From SYFT01 sp964471115 (GTDB lineage: Bacteria > Acidobacteriota > Vicinamibacteria > Vicinamibacterales > SCN-69-37), in contig CAYYFE010000004.1 of the NCBI GenBank assembly GCA_964471115.1, positions 62,001 through 126,000 of the forward strand: 64,000 nucleotides of DNA, in the 5' to 3' direction. Within the stretch, counting starts at the first letter, position 1. Each line of letters begins with the position of its first letter. Position numbers and translations under genes: made by a program. Below, one piece after another: positions 1 to 10,461 of this stretch. The notes beneath the pieces are model-generated. The model ran no database searches. It saw only the letters and a program-made list of their open reading frames with translations, and was not told the DNA's origin.

Positions 1-630
1 ATCCCACACATGCACCAGGAATCGGCCGTGCAGCGCGGGCGTGGAGCCCTCGCCGAACTGGCTGCGCATGCGTTTGTCGCCGAGGTCTTTCTCCCACAGC
101 TTCTTGCCGTTGAGATCGAACGCGTAAATCCCGCGCGACTCGAACGACGCAATCACGACCTGGCCATCGGTCACGGCCGACGTCGACGCCCACGTGCCGT
201 TTTCCTGGTGGCGTTCGTGCGGCGTCTCTTCACGCACGACCTGCTCCCACAACGTCTTGCCGGTCTTTCGATCGATGGCGAGCACGACGAACTTATGCGG
301 CGCCTGCGGCGGTACCGAGCCGCGCGGCGGCAGACCGGCGACCGTGGCGGGATCGACCGGGACCGCGGTCAGCAGGAAGATGCGGTCGTTCCACACGATG
401 GGCGACGAAGAGCTGCGGCCGGGAATCGGCACCTTCCAGCGGACGTTCTTCGTTTCGCTCCATTCGGTGGGGGGCGTAGCGGTTTTCGACACGCCGGTCG
501 CCAGCGGGCCGCGCCACTGCGCCCAATAACGGTCATGGGTGGGCTGTGCGTCTACGACTGGCGATAGCAGCGCGAGCGCTCCAAGAGCCGTGGCGGTACA
601 GAGCGAGAGCCGGAACTTCGTGGTGTTCAT
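1..630 (-). CDS. PQQ-like beta-propeller protein, partial (3' end off the left edge)
   Basis: The frame is open from an ATG at 630 to the window edge, so only the N-terminal ~210 residues are visible. They start with a secretion signal (MNTTKFRLSLC, a hydrophobic stretch, then VVDAQ) and continue with WRGP and KVPIPGRSSSSPIVW. These are typical of outer-membrane or periplasmic PQQ/WD40-like propeller proteins common in Acidobacteriota and Planctomycetota. Repeats of the type AIDRKTGKTLWE and AFDLNGKKLWEKDL are propeller blade strands. Substrate and catalytic role cannot be told; many relatives are not enzymes. It is divergent from the mocA-like gene, with about 20 bp between the starts. Confidence 0.8.
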   Translation of the reverse strand, partial: MNTTKFRLSLCTATALGALALLSPVVDAQPTHDRYWAQWRGPLATGVSKTATPPTEWSETKNVRWKVPIPGRSSSSPIVWNDRIFLLTAVPVDPATVAGLPPRGSVPPQAPHKFVVLAIDRKTGKTLWEQVVREETPHERHQENGTWASTSAVTDGQVVIASFESRGIYAFDLNGKKLWEKDLGDKRMRSQFGEGSTPALHGRFLVHVWD

Positions 631-650
631 GATTCGGATACCATCCCGAC

Positions 651-1280
651 GTGACTACGCCGGGTGCGCTCGAAGCGTTGCGGACGTGCCGGGTGGCGGC
701 GATCGTGACGGCCGCGGGCCGGGGCGCCCGGTTCGCCGCGGCGGCGCCGGGCGCGCCGCCAAAGCTGCTGGCGCCGCTGGGCGAACTGACCCTGCTGGCC
801 ACGACGATGCGCGCGCTCGCAGCCGGCGGCGTCGACGGCCTCGTCACGGTGCTGGCGCCCGACGCCGACGCGCGGCTTCGTGACGAAGCGGCGCGGCTGA
901 GCCGGCTGGTGATCGTCAATCCCGACCCGGCGCAGGGCATGCTCTCGTCCGTGCAGGCGGGCCTTCGCGTGCTGCCCGCGGCCCCGGCCGTCTGCCTGCT
1001 GCACCCGGGCGACATGCCGTTCGTTCGTCCCGCCACGGTCAGCGCCATCATCGCGGCGGCGCGCAGCGGCCGCTCGGTGTCGCCCCGGCTGGGTGACCGC
1101 GGCGGACATCCGGTGGCGCTGTCGCCGCGCCTGCGCGACCAGATCCTGCGCGCCGGCCCCGACGTCACGCTTCGTTCGTTGCTCTACGACGACGACCCGG
1201 TATTCCTGACGGTGGATGATGCCGGAATCATCCGGGATGTCGACCTCCCCGCGGACCTTGCGGACCCTAGAATTGCTTGA
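651..1280 (+). CDS. MobA/MocA-like nucleotidyltransferase (molybdenum cofactor cytidylyl- or guanylyltransferase family)
   Basis: This 209-residue NTP-transferase fold protein starts at GTG. The N-terminal nucleotide-binding loop reads VTAAGRGARF and is followed by PPKLLAPLGE, matching the LAAGxSxRxG...PK signature of MocA/MobA/GlmU-type enzymes, though the loop is a few residues longer than usual. HPGDMPFVRP at ~residues 120-130 provides the metal-binding Asp of the family (usual form GDMP). It overlaps the XdhC-family gene by one base (TGATG). Together they suggest maturation of a molybdopterin hydroxylase, in which the cofactor is activated with CTP or GTP. No hydroxylase structural genes lie in the window, so the client enzyme is unknown. 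Confidence 0.85.
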   Translation: MTTPGALEALRTCRVAAIVTAAGRGARFAAAAPGAPPKLLAPLGELTLLATTMRALAAGGVDGLVTVLAPDADARLRDEAARLSRLVIVNPDPAQGMLSSVQAGLRVLPAAPAVCLLHPGDMPFVRPATVSAIIAAARSGRSVSPRLGDRGGHPVALSPRLRDQILRAGPDVTLRSLLYDDDPVFLTVDDAGIIRDVDLPADLADPRIA

Positions 1281-2389
1281 TGCGTCCCACCGTCTATCAC
1301 CGCATGGCTGCGTTGCGCGCGGCGGGCCAGCGCTTCGCCGTCGCCACCGTCGTCCGGACGCAGGGCAGCACTCCGCAGGTGGTCGGCGCGACGCTCGTGC
1401 TGGGTGAACACGAAGAGATTCGGCAGGCCGTCGGCACGCTGGGTGGCGGCTGTGTCGAGGCCGACGCGATTGACACCGCGCGCCTGGTCATGACGACCGG
1501 CGAGTCCTCGCTAAGCGCGTACGAGCTGAACGAAGACCTGGCGTGGAACACCGGCCTGGTGTGCGGCGGCACGATGTGGATTCTCGTGCAGCGAGACGAT
1601 GCCGCGCTGGCGTTTGGGGGTGTCGACGTGTTGCCGCACCTGGTCGCGGCGGCCGAGGGGGCGGCGCCCGCCGTGGTGGTGACGCGGCTGCGTCGCGCGC
1701 GCGATCAGTTCGCCTGCGTCGGCCGCATGGCCCTGGTCGGCGATTCGGCTCACGGCACCCTGGGACCGTCCGAGCTCGATCGCGCGGCGGTTGACGCCGC
1801 GATGGCCCAACGGCCCCACGGCACGGCCCGGCTCGTCCGGCAGGACGATGACCACGATCTGCTGCTGGAGGCCGTCGCGTCACGGCCGCGGGTGGTCGTC
1901 GCCGGCGGCGGCCACGTCGCGCTGGCTATTGCCCGTCAGGCCGCGGCGCTCGACTTCGACGTGACGATTCTGGAAGACCGTCCGGAGTTTGCGGCGGCCG
2001 ATCGGTTCCCGGGGGCCACGGTCCTCGAAGGTGATGTGCCGACGCTCATCAGCCAGCTCCAATACACCTGGAACACCTTCATCGTCATCGCCACACGCGG
2101 GCACAAACTTGACGCGGATTGTGTGTTGCAGGCCGCGCGGACCAACGCGCGTTATGTCGGCCTGCTCGGGAGCCGCCGGAAGACGGTGCTCATCGAGGAG
2201 ATGTTGAAGCAGGAGGGTGTTCCCGACGAGCGGATTGCGGTCATCCGGGCGCCGGTGGGACTCGATCTGGGCGGCCGCACCCCTGCGGAGATCGCCCTGT
2301 CGGTCATGGCCGAGATTACGCAGATTCGCTACGGCGGTTCCGGCGCGCCGCTGGGCGCGCGCGGTCGGACACCGCGCGCGGACACGTAG
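1280..2389 (+). CDS. XdhC/CoxI family molybdenum-enzyme maturation factor
   Basis: This is a 369-residue protein from the ATG that overlaps the preceding TGA; a TTG one codon earlier is less likely. The N-terminal XdhC_CoxI domain (~10-80) has the TLGGGCVEADA signature. The C-terminal Rossmann domain (~195-345) has VVAGGGHVALAIARQAA followed by ILEDRPEFA, then GLLGSRRKT and PVGLDLGGRTPAEIALSVMAEI, all hallmarks of XdhC_C. The family inserts or sulfurates molybdenum cofactor for xanthine dehydrogenase and CO dehydrogenase-type hydroxylases. It pairs with the upstream MocA-like gene. Its TAG stop lies in the left arm of an intergenic hairpin. Confidence 0.9.
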   Translation: MRPTVYHRMAALRAAGQRFAVATVVRTQGSTPQVVGATLVLGEHEEIRQAVGTLGGGCVEADAIDTARLVMTTGESSLSAYELNEDLAWNTGLVCGGTMWILVQRDDAALAFGGVDVLPHLVAAAEGAAPAVVVTRLRRARDQFACVGRMALVGDSAHGTLGPSELDRAAVDAAMAQRPHGTARLVRQDDDHDLLLEAVASRPRVVVAGGGHVALAIARQAAALDFDVTILEDRPEFAAADRFPGATVLEGDVPTLISQLQYTWNTFIVIATRGHKLDADCVLQAARTNARYVGLLGSRRKTVLIEEMLKQEGVPDERIAVIRAPVGLDLGGRTPAEIALSVMAEITQIRYGGSGAPLGARGRTPRADT

Positions 2390-2429
2390 CGCGCGGCCCA
2401 ATCGCGGCCCACAGAGCGGGCCGCGCTAC
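2386..2429. repeat. GTAGCGCGG-type intergenic hairpin carrying the xdhC-family stop codon
   Basis: The left arm GTAGCGCGCGGCCC (2386-2399) is complementary to GGGCCGCGCTAC (2418-2429) except for a two-base bulge. The TAG stop of the preceding gene (2387-2389) is part of the arm. Related hairpins occur near 61261 and 62549, so this looks like a dispersed repeat. It may also act as a transcription terminator, but there is no T-run. Confidence 0.7.
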
Positions 2430-2441
2430 GAATGCGGACCG

Positions 2442-2477
2442 GGACCCTGGACCCTGGACCCTTGGACCCTGGACCCT
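2442..2477. repeat. Heptanucleotide tandem repeat (GGACCCT)x5
   Basis: Five copies of GGACCCT, with one extra T at 2463 between copies 3 and 4, lie just upstream of the permease gene. A shorter related GTGGACCCT doublet occurs at about 35707-35733. No function is visible. Confidence 0.9.
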
Positions 2478-2512
2478 GGAACCCCCCGTCCCCGCTCTTC
2501 GTCCGGTAGTCC

Positions 2513-4969
2513 ATGCTGTCCGATATCCGTCACGCCCTTCGCCTGCTGATCAAGGACCGGAGCTTTACCGTCACCGTGCTGCTGACCCTGGCGGTGTGCA
2601 TCGGCGCCAATACGGCGATCTTCAGCGTGGTGCAATCGGTCGTGTTGCGGCCGCTGCCGGTGCCCGACGCGGATCGTCTGGTGCTGGTGCTCAACAGCTA
2701 TCCGAACGCCGGGGCGCCCCGGGCGGCGACCGCCGTGCCCGACTACTTCGACCGCCTCGACGGCGTCGACACCCTGGAAGACATGGCGTTGTTCCGCCGG
2801 ACCGGCGCCACGCTGGGCGCCGACACCGGCGCGCAGCGGCTCGTCTCGGTCGTCGGCACGCCCTCCTTCTTCACCCTGATGGGCGCGACGCCGCTGGCCG
2901 GCAGCCTCTTCAGTGAGGCCGATGCGCAGGCGGGCGCGCCCCGTCGCGTCCTGCTGGGTGAAGGATTCTGGCGGCGGCAGTTCGGTGCGGATCCCGCGCT
3001 GGTCGGACGTGAGATCCGGCTCAACGGCGCCGTGCACGTCGTCGCCGGCGTGTTGCCGGACTCGTTCACGGTGCTGTGGAACGACATCGACGTGTGGTTG
3101 CCCACGCAGTTCACCGCCGATGACAAGGGACTGAACTCCCGGCACTCCAACAACTGGACCATGGTGGGGCGGCTCAAGGCGGGCGCCACGTTGCCGCAGG
3201 TGCAGGCGCAGCTCGACGCGATCAACGCGGCCAACGACGAACGGTTCCCCCAGTTCCGGCAGATTCTCAAGGACGCCGGGTATCGCACGGACGCGTTCAT
3301 GCTGCAGGCCGACCTGGTGCGCGATCTGCGTCCCGTGTTGTACCTGCTGTGGGGCGGCGTCGGATTCGTCCTGCTGATCGGCTGCGTGAACATCGCCAAC
3401 CTCGTGATGGTGCGCGCCAGCGGCCGCGCCCGCGAGATGGCCACACGCCATGCCATCGGCGCGACGTTCGGCCGGCTCAGCCGGCAGATGCTCTCCGAGA
3501 CCCTGCTGCTGTCGCTCGTTGGCGGGGGGCTGGGCATCGTGCTGGGCTGGTGGGCGCTTTCCGCGGTGCCGACGCTGGGCCTGGATGAACTGCCGCGAGG
3601 TCATGAGATCTCGATGGACCTGGTGAGCGTGGCGGTCGCGTTGGGGTTGACCCTGATCGTGGGCCTGCTCATCGGCGCGGTGCCGGTGCTGCGACTGCAG
3701 CGGATGAACATCAACAATTCGCTGCGCGATGAAGGCCGTGGCGGCACGGTGAGCCGCCGCACGTCGCTGGTGCGCCAGGCGTTGGCCACGGCACAGGTGG
3801 CGCTGGCGTTTGTGCTGCTGATCGGCGCCGGCCTGATGGCTGCGAGCTTTCGCGAAGTCCTGAAGATCACGCCCGGCTTCACGCCGGAGGGGGTGGTGAC
3901 GGCGCAGATTTCGCTGCCGGCCTCCGCGTATCCGGATACCGCGTCTCTGAGCGCCGCGTCGGCGCGGCTGCTCGAGGCCGCGCGGTCGATCGCCGGCGTC
4001 GAACACGCCGGCCTGACCTCGTCGCTGCCGATGAGCGGCGACTACAGCGACAGCGTGATCTTCGCGGAAGGGTACGTGGCCAAACCAGGCGAGTCGCTGA
4101 TTTCGCCCAGTCAGCAAAGCGTGAGCGACGGGTATTTCGAGGCCATGCAGACGCGGGTGGTGAAGGGCCGCGCGTTCACGGCGTCCGATACGCTCGACGC
4201 CCCGCTGGCCATCATCGTGGATACACGCCTGGCGGAGAAGTTCTGGCCCGGCCAGGATCCGATTGGCCGCCGGATGTACCGGCCGACGTCGATGGAAAAT
4301 CCCCTCGCGATCACGCCCGAGACGCAGTTCTTCAACGTCGTCGGGGTGGTCGAGGAGGTCCAGAACCGCGGACTCGCGACAGGATTCCAGCCCGTGGGTG
4401 CCTACTACTGGGCGCAGTCGCAGCTGCCGGACCGCGGCGTGGCCCTGGCGTTGCGGACGAAGACCTCACCCGAGTCGGTCGTCAACTCCCTGCGCGCCAA
4501 GGTCGCCGAGATCAATCCGGAGATTCCCGTGCACAGCGTGTTCACGATGATGGAGTTGATGGATCAGACCCTGGTGGGCCGCCGCGTGCCGATGTTGCTG
4601 GCCGGCGCGTTTGCGCTGGTGGCGCTGTTCCTGTCGGCCGTCGGCGTGTATGGCGTGCTGGCCTATCAGGTCGCGCAGCGCAGCCGCGAGATCGGGATTC
4701 GCATGGCCCTGGGCAGCACGGCGCGCGACGTCTTCCGTCTCGTGCTGGGCGACGGCCTGCGGATCGCGGCCGCCGGTCTGGCCATCGGCCTGGCCGGCAC
4801 CTACTTCGTCGGCCGGGCCATGCAGAGCCTGCTGTACGAAGTGGCGCCGCATGACCCGACCGTCATCGGTGTAGTGTCGCTGCTGCTGACGCTGGTGGCC
4901 GTGGCCGCGACGCTCATTCCCGCGCGTCGCGCCGCCAGGGTCAATCCCCTGACGGCGCTCACGCAGTAA
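2513..4969 (+). CDS. Large MacB/FtsX-type ABC transporter permease (acidobacterial orphan-permease type)
   Basis: This 818-residue permease has the duplicated MacB_PCD + FtsX architecture. A first membrane helix (~residues 20-45, TVTVLLTLAVCIGANTAIFSV) is followed by a large periplasmic domain. The first FtsX block lies at ~275-400 (ending near PVLRLQRMN), a second helix plus periplasmic domain covers ~420-690, and the last FtsX block ~695-815 ends in PARRAARVNPLTAL. No ATPase gene is adjacent, as expected for these orphan permeases. Unlike the 23688 paralogue, it has neither the ~70-residue N-terminal cytoplasmic extension nor a PadR gene. By analogy with MacB/Lol proteins it may move lipoproteins or amphiphiles, or act in mechanotransmission; the substrate is unknown. 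Confidence 0.9.
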   Translation: MLSDIRHALRLLIKDRSFTVTVLLTLAVCIGANTAIFSVVQSVVLRPLPVPDADRLVLVLNSYPNAGAPRAATAVPDYFDRLDGVDTLEDMALFRRTGATLGADTGAQRLVSVVGTPSFFTLMGATPLAGSLFSEADAQAGAPRRVLLGEGFWRRQFGADPALVGREIRLNGAVHVVAGVLPDSFTVLWNDIDVWLPTQFTADDKGLNSRHSNNWTMVGRLKAGATLPQVQAQLDAINAANDERFPQFRQILKDAGYRTDAFMLQADLVRDLRPVLYLLWGGVGFVLLIGCVNIANLVMVRASGRAREMATRHAIGATFGRLSRQMLSETLLLSLVGGGLGIVLGWWALSAVPTLGLDELPRGHEISMDLVSVAVALGLTLIVGLLIGAVPVLRLQRMNINNSLRDEGRGGTVSRRTSLVRQALATAQVALAFVLLIGAGLMAASFREVLKITPGFTPEGVVTAQISLPASAYPDTASLSAASARLLEAARSIAGVEHAGLTSSLPMSGDYSDSVIFAEGYVAKPGESLISPSQQSVSDGYFEAMQTRVVKGRAFTASDTLDAPLAIIVDTRLAEKFWPGQDPIGRRMYRPTSMENPLAITPETQFFNVVGVVEEVQNRGLATGFQPVGAYYWAQSQLPDRGVALALRTKTSPESVVNSLRAKVAEINPEIPVHSVFTMMELMDQTLVGRRVPMLLAGAFALVALFLSAVGVYGVLAYQVAQRSREIGIRMALGSTARDVFRLVLGDGLRIAAAGLAIGLAGTYFVGRAMQSLLYEVAPHDPTVIGVVSLLLTLVAVAATLIPARRAARVNPLTALTQ

Positions 4970-4981
4970 CTTCGTTTGTCC

Positions 4982-5050
4982 ACACAGTAGGCATATAGAC
5001 ATGTAGAAGAAGCCAGATGGCTTTTCTACATGCCTACATGTCTACTGTGT
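4982..5050. terminator. Long imperfect hairpin between convergent genes
   Basis: Arms 4982-5008 and 5024-5050 match at 24 of 27 positions (outer part ACACAGTAG...CTACTGTGT), and the centre holds AAGCCA-GA-TGGCTT. It separates the convergent permease and VOC genes and ends with TTTT on the plus strand inside the loop side. The VOC stop codon (5042-5044) lies within the right arm. Bidirectional termination is plausible; it may equally be a dispersed palindrome. Confidence 0.65.
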
Positions 5051-5446
5051 TGACTCCGTGCGCTGGGCGTAGGTGATCATCCAGCCGTCGGGATCGAGGA
5101 ACGCGAACTCGGTCATGCCGTACCACTTCTTCTCGAGCGGCATGACGACCCGGACCTTCGGCGTCAGCTCCCCGTAGAGCTGTTCGATCGCGCTGACCTC
5201 GAAGAAGAGCGTGAGGGTGCCGCCGATCGGCTGGTTGCGGAACGCGGGATATTCCTCGGTGGCCGCCTCCACCGAGTTGAAAAACACCTGCACGTCGCCG
5301 GCCATCGCAATCGCAAAGGCATACGGCGGCGCGTCGGGCACGGTGGTCACAATCGTGAAGCCAAGCACGTCGCGGTAAAACGCCATGCTCTGCTCGACGT
5401 TGGACACAATGAGGTTCGGGGTCAGTTTCGTGATGGAATGCGGCAT
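5042..5446 (-). CDS. VOC (glyoxalase/bleomycin-resistance fold) family protein
   Basis: This 134-residue single-module VOC protein has the characteristic opening TPNLIVSNVEQSMAFYRDVLGF and the closing FAFLDPDGWMITYAQR, the latter containing the usual DPDG turn. The start at 5446 is supported by GGAGA about eight bases upstream. VOC proteins bind a divalent metal and act as isomerases, dioxygenases or drug-binding proteins; the substrate cannot be assigned. FFEVSAIEQLYGEL fits the second beta-alpha-beta-beta-beta half. It is convergent with the upstream permease and divergent from the rhomboid gene. Confidence 0.85.
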   Translation of the reverse strand: MPHSITKLTPNLIVSNVEQSMAFYRDVLGFTIVTTVPDAPPYAFAIAMAGDVQVFFNSVEAATEEYPAFRNQPIGGTLTLFFEVSAIEQLYGELTPKVRVVMPLEKKWYGMTEFAFLDPDGWMITYAQRTESTQ

Positions 5447-5587
5447 CGTCTTTCTCCAGGGCACACGGATAGCGCCCACTCGCTGATGCCTACATCCACA
5501 CCCCGGCGAGAATCGCGGCGCAGGTAGGGGGCCGCTTCGTACGTTCGCCCCCGCTAGGAACGGGGGGAAGGATATCATCGGTGTCCA

Positions 5588-6364
5588 GTGTTTCCCTATC
5601 ACGATGAAAACGAGACGCAGCGGACGCCCCTGGTCACGCTGGCGCTGATCGCGGCGTGTGTCCTCGCCTGGGTGGTCGTGCAGGGCGCAGGCACCGAGCT
5701 GGCGCTGATGACGTCGGTGTGCAACTACGGCCTCATCGCCGGCGAGCTGCTGGGAACCGTGCCGGTCGGCGCCGGCTTCCGCATGAGTGAAGAGCTGGCG
5801 TGCCTGACCGATCCCGGGCCGCAGGTGCTGCACGTGTTCACCTCGATGTTCCTGCACGGCGGGTGGATGCACCTCATCGGCAACATGTGGTTTCTCTGGC
5901 TGTTCGGCAACAACATCGAAGACTCGATGTCACGCCCGCGGTTCCTGGTGTTCTACCTGGCGTGTGGTGTCGCAGCGGCGCTGGCGCAGGTGTATGCCGA
6001 GCCGGATTCCATCATTCCGATGGTGGGCGCCTCCGGCGCCATCAGCGGGGTGATGGGCGCGTATCTGATCCTGTATCCGCGTGTGCGGATCTTCACGTTC
6101 ATCACACTCGGATTCTTCTTCACGACGGTCGCCCTGCCGGCCTGGGTGATGCTGGTCTACTGGATGGCGCTGCAGTTTCTCGGCAGCTTTGCGAGCACCG
6201 TCGCGCCCGAGGGCGGAGGCGTGGCCTACTGGGCGCACATCGGCGGCTTCGTCGCGGGCGTCGTCCTGATCAAACTGTTCGTTCGTCCGGAAGCGGTGGC
6301 GCAACATCGACAACATCACTGGCGGCCCCCGCAGGTGGGGTGGGGCCCCGCCGGGCGGCGGTGA
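5588..6364 (+). CDS. Rhomboid-family intramembrane serine protease
   Basis: This 258-residue polytopic protein has the rhomboid signatures: HVFTSMFLHGGWMHLIGNM, the catalytic motif GASGAISG (Ser149) and AHIGGF (His217). About six membrane helices are predicted, with a long loop 1 (~residues 36-80) carrying two Cys (C45, C72). The start is a GTG; a purine-rich GGGGGGAAGGA lies 14-25 bases upstream, which is rather far, so the start is moderately certain. The family cleaves transmembrane segments of substrate proteins. The last ~30 residues are encoded in a 95-bp overlap with the convergent nitrilase gene and show no recognisable domain. Confidence 0.9.
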   Translation: MFPYHDENETQRTPLVTLALIAACVLAWVVVQGAGTELALMTSVCNYGLIAGELLGTVPVGAGFRMSEELACLTDPGPQVLHVFTSMFLHGGWMHLIGNMWFLWLFGNNIEDSMSRPRFLVFYLACGVAAALAQVYAEPDSIIPMVGASGAISGVMGAYLILYPRVRIFTFITLGFFFTTVALPAWVMLVYWMALQFLGSFASTVAPEGGGVAYWAHIGGFVAGVVLIKLFVRPEAVAQHRQHHWRPPQVGWGPAGRR

Positions 6365-7268
6365 CGCTGAACGTGAATGCGTCGGGCCGGGCATAGTGGC
6401 CGGCGACGTCCAGCGTCATACGCTCCTGATCGAGTGTGTGCCGGTCGAGTGACGCCGTGAGGATGGCGGGTTCGTCAAACACCGGACCCGCCAGGTACCG
6501 GCCGTCGGGCCCGATGATCGCACTGCCTCCGCGGAGCACCCAGGTGTCGTCGCTGCCTGCGCGTGTGGGGTCGCGCTCGAGTTCGGGCGGCAGGGCGCGA
6601 GCCCGCATCAGCGAACCGGCGGCCAGTACGAAGCAGCGCCCCTCAAAAGCGTAGTGCCGGCTGGCGATCTGATGCCGCTCGTGCACGGTCGGCCACACCG
6701 CCACGTGGATGTCCTCGCCGGATTCGTGCAGAGCCTGGCGTGACAGCGGCATCCAGTGTTCCCAGCACACGAGGCCGCCGACGCGGCCGGCCGGCGTCTC
6801 GACGGCGCGAAGTCCGGCGGTGTCGCCCTGGCCCCAGACCATGCGCTCGGTGTAGGTCGGGACGAGTTTGCGATGGTGATTGAGCAGCACGCCGTCGGGC
6901 CCATAGGTCAGCAGGCTGTTGAACAGCGTGCCATACCCGGGTCCCGCCGGGACGCGCTCACTGACACCCACGACCAGCGTGACCGCGGCGTCGCGCGCCA
7001 GCGCGGCCAGCTCGTGGCCCGCATCGCCGGTGACGTCCACACTCTCATGGCGATACCGCGCGTAGACCACCTTGGTGGGCTCGTGATCCCACAAGGCCAC
7101 ATCGCGGCAGACGTCGAGCCAGACCGGATACCCGGGCAACCAGGTCTCTGGAAACACCACCAGCGTGGCGCCCTCTGCTGCCGCGCGCATGGTCAGGGTT
7201 CGAGTCAGGTCCAACCCTGCGCGAAGCGTCGGGGCGGCTTCCGCCTGGATGATCGCGATGTTCACCAT
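6270..7268 (-). CDS. Carbon-nitrogen hydrolase (nitrilase superfamily, nitrilase-like branch)
   Basis: This 332-residue protein carries the complete Glu-Lys-Cys triad of the superfamily: E41 in VVFPETWLPGYP, K134 in HHRKLVPTYTER and C168 in GGLVCWEHWMPL. The VCWEHWMPL context is that of true nitrilases and cyanide hydratase relatives (usual CWEN/HxxPL). It probably hydrolyses a nitrile or amide to the acid, acting in the cytosol. The final ~30 residues overlap the convergent rhomboid gene. It lies just upstream of, and divergent from, nothing else: the P-type ATPase gene follows in the same orientation on its 5' side, with a gap of 16 bp. Confidence 0.88.
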   Translation of the reverse strand: MVNIAIIQAEAAPTLRAGLDLTRTLTMRAAAEGATLVVFPETWLPGYPVWLDVCRDVALWDHEPTKVVYARYRHESVDVTGDAGHELAALARDAAVTLVVGVSERVPAGPGYGTLFNSLLTYGPDGVLLNHHRKLVPTYTERMVWGQGDTAGLRAVETPAGRVGGLVCWEHWMPLSRQALHESGEDIHVAVWPTVHERHQIASRHYAFEGRCFVLAAGSLMRARALPPELERDPTRAGSDDTWVLRGGSAIIGPDGRYLAGPVFDEPAILTASLDRHTLDQERMTLDVAGHYARPDAFTFSVTAARRGPTPPAGAASDVVDVAPPLPDERTV

Positions 7269-7284
7269 GAGGGGTACTCTACGC

Positions 7285-9102
<1,818 letters not shown>

Positions 9103-9145
9103 AGATCGATTGTAGGCGGTCCCCGGCGATGAAGCCCCAGGGTGT

Positions 9146-9856
9146 CTAGGGGCGCGTGATGGCGTCGCGGTACGCCGGCGTCAGGTGCTCCCGGATGCCT
9201 GCCAGTTGCGCCTCGCTGAGTCCGTAGGTCGACAACCAGAAGCCCGCGCGCACCGTGGGGACGCCCGGTTCGATCTCGATGAACAGGATGGCGTCGTTGA
9301 GCGACGGGATCGTGTAGCCCGCCTGGTTGGTGGCGGGGCGGTGGACGAAGCACTGCGCGTCGGCCCACGTGAGCAGGCGCTGGAGCCGCGCGAAGGCCTC
9401 GGCGGCCGGCAGCGACGAGGCCTCGCGCAGGCCGGTGACCTGGCGCGGCGTGCCGCGGTGATGTTCGAGGTACCACTTCAGGTGGGTCATGAAGTAGGTC
9501 CAGCCGCCGTCCACCATGTGGTACTCGCCGTCCCACTCCGGCCCGTCGCCGAAGCCCGACTGCACCAGCCGCACCACCGTGCCGCCGTCCCGGCCGTCGA
9601 GGTGGAAGTCGATCGCAATCCGGTGCGCACCGCGCGACTCGGTCCACTGGAGGCGCCGGTTTGGTTCCCATGCGGTGATGGGCGCCTCACCGGCGGCCCC
9701 CTCGCCCCACGAGATCCAGATCGACCCACCGACACCCGGGGTGACTCTGGCCTCGAGCGGGAACCAGCGCACCAGTTCCTCGGCGTCGGTCAGCGCCCGC
9801 CACACGACGTCCGGCGGCGCGTCGACGAAGACTTCCTTGACGACCTCGCGGCTCAC
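9146..9856 (-). CDS. SRPBCC (AHSA1-like) domain protein
   Basis: This 236-residue protein starts at a GTG overlapping the TGA of the DUF1579 gene (GTGA). The N-terminal ~150 residues show the START/SRPBCC pattern: VFVDAPPDVVWRALTDAEELVRWF, then the WEPNRRLQWTE and GWTYFMTHLKWYLE segments typical of the Hsp90 ATPase-activator-homologue branch. The remaining ~80 residues are an extension (LLTWADAQCFVHRP and onward) of unknown role. The fold binds hydrophobic ligands. It is the last gene of a tightly coupled ArsR-DUF1579-SRPBCC operon, a common arrangement of AHSA1 proteins with ArsR-type regulators. Confidence 0.85.
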   Translation of the reverse strand: MSREVVKEVFVDAPPDVVWRALTDAEELVRWFPLEARVTPGVGGSIWISWGEGAAGEAPITAWEPNRRLQWTESRGAHRIAIDFHLDGRDGGTVVRLVQSGFGDGPEWDGEYHMVDGGWTYFMTHLKWYLEHHRGTPRQVTGLREASSLPAAEAFARLQRLLTWADAQCFVHRPATNQAGYTIPSLNDAILFIEIEPGVPTVRAGFWLSTYGLSEAQLAGIREHLTPAYRDAITRP

Positions 9857-10461
9857 TTCATCCTCCGGTGGGTGATCGACACGACCGTCTGGCTGGGACG
9901 GCCGGCGAAGTGGAAGATGATTTCGGTCGTGTACGTGTCCGGATCGATCACCTTCAGTGTCATGTCGTACTTGCGGCGTGACGGTGACGAGGTGTCGTAT
10001 TCCAGGGTCTCTCCCGACATGAGGATCAACCCGTCCGGTGTCTTTTTTCCTGCGGCCGTCACGTAATACGTGCCCATCGTGTCGAACCCGACAATCGTGT
10101 ACTCGGATGTTCGCCGGTCGAACCCGTAGACCGACAGGAACTCGACCGTCGGATCGCCGACGCCGGAGGGGTTGTTCGACGTGCCCTCGGACACGAGGAA
10201 CCGGCCGCCAAGGACCACGCGATTGGTGACCGTGCCCGTGGCCTTCATGGGAGGGCCGCCCATGGCGTACGTGACGTCCTGTGTCCACCGGCCCGCGAGC
10301 TGGGTCAGATCGCGATGTGCGGCGGACGGCCGCAGCGGTTCCAGCATCTTCTCGATCTGTTCCGGCGTGGGCTGTTGTTGCTGCGCGGCCGCGGTGGCGG
10401 GCCAGAGCAGCAGGCAGGTGACGGCCGTGAGAACGGCCGCAGGGCGTGTCGTGCGGATCAT
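9853..10461 (-). CDS. DUF1579-like secreted protein
   Basis: This 202-residue protein has a clear signal peptide (AVLTAVTCLLLWPATAAAQ), followed by HRDLTQLAGRWTQDVTY, then GRFLVSEGTS, FLSVYGFDRRTSEYTIVGFDTMGT and ILMSGETLEYD. These match the DUF1579 lipocalin-like pattern, in which a protein of this length forms one beta barrel. The function of the family is unknown. It overlaps both neighbours by four bases, so it is translationally coupled within the operon that begins with the ArsR-type regulator. Confidence 0.8.
   Translation of the reverse strand: MIRTTRPAAVLTAVTCLLLWPATAAAQQQQPTPEQIEKMLEPLRPSAAHRDLTQLAGRWTQDVTYAMGGPPMKATGTVTNRVVLGGRFLVSEGTSNNPSGVGDPTVEFLSVYGFDRRTSEYTIVGFDTMGTYYVTAAGKKTPDGLILMSGETLEYDTSSPSRRKYDMTLKVIDPDTYTTEIIFHFAGRPSQTVVSITHRRMK

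Noticed and set aside
2426..4117. 563-codon open frame on the minus strand inside the permease gene
   Set aside because: Composition is Arg/Gln/His-rich without domains; it is the antisense shadow of a clear permease.
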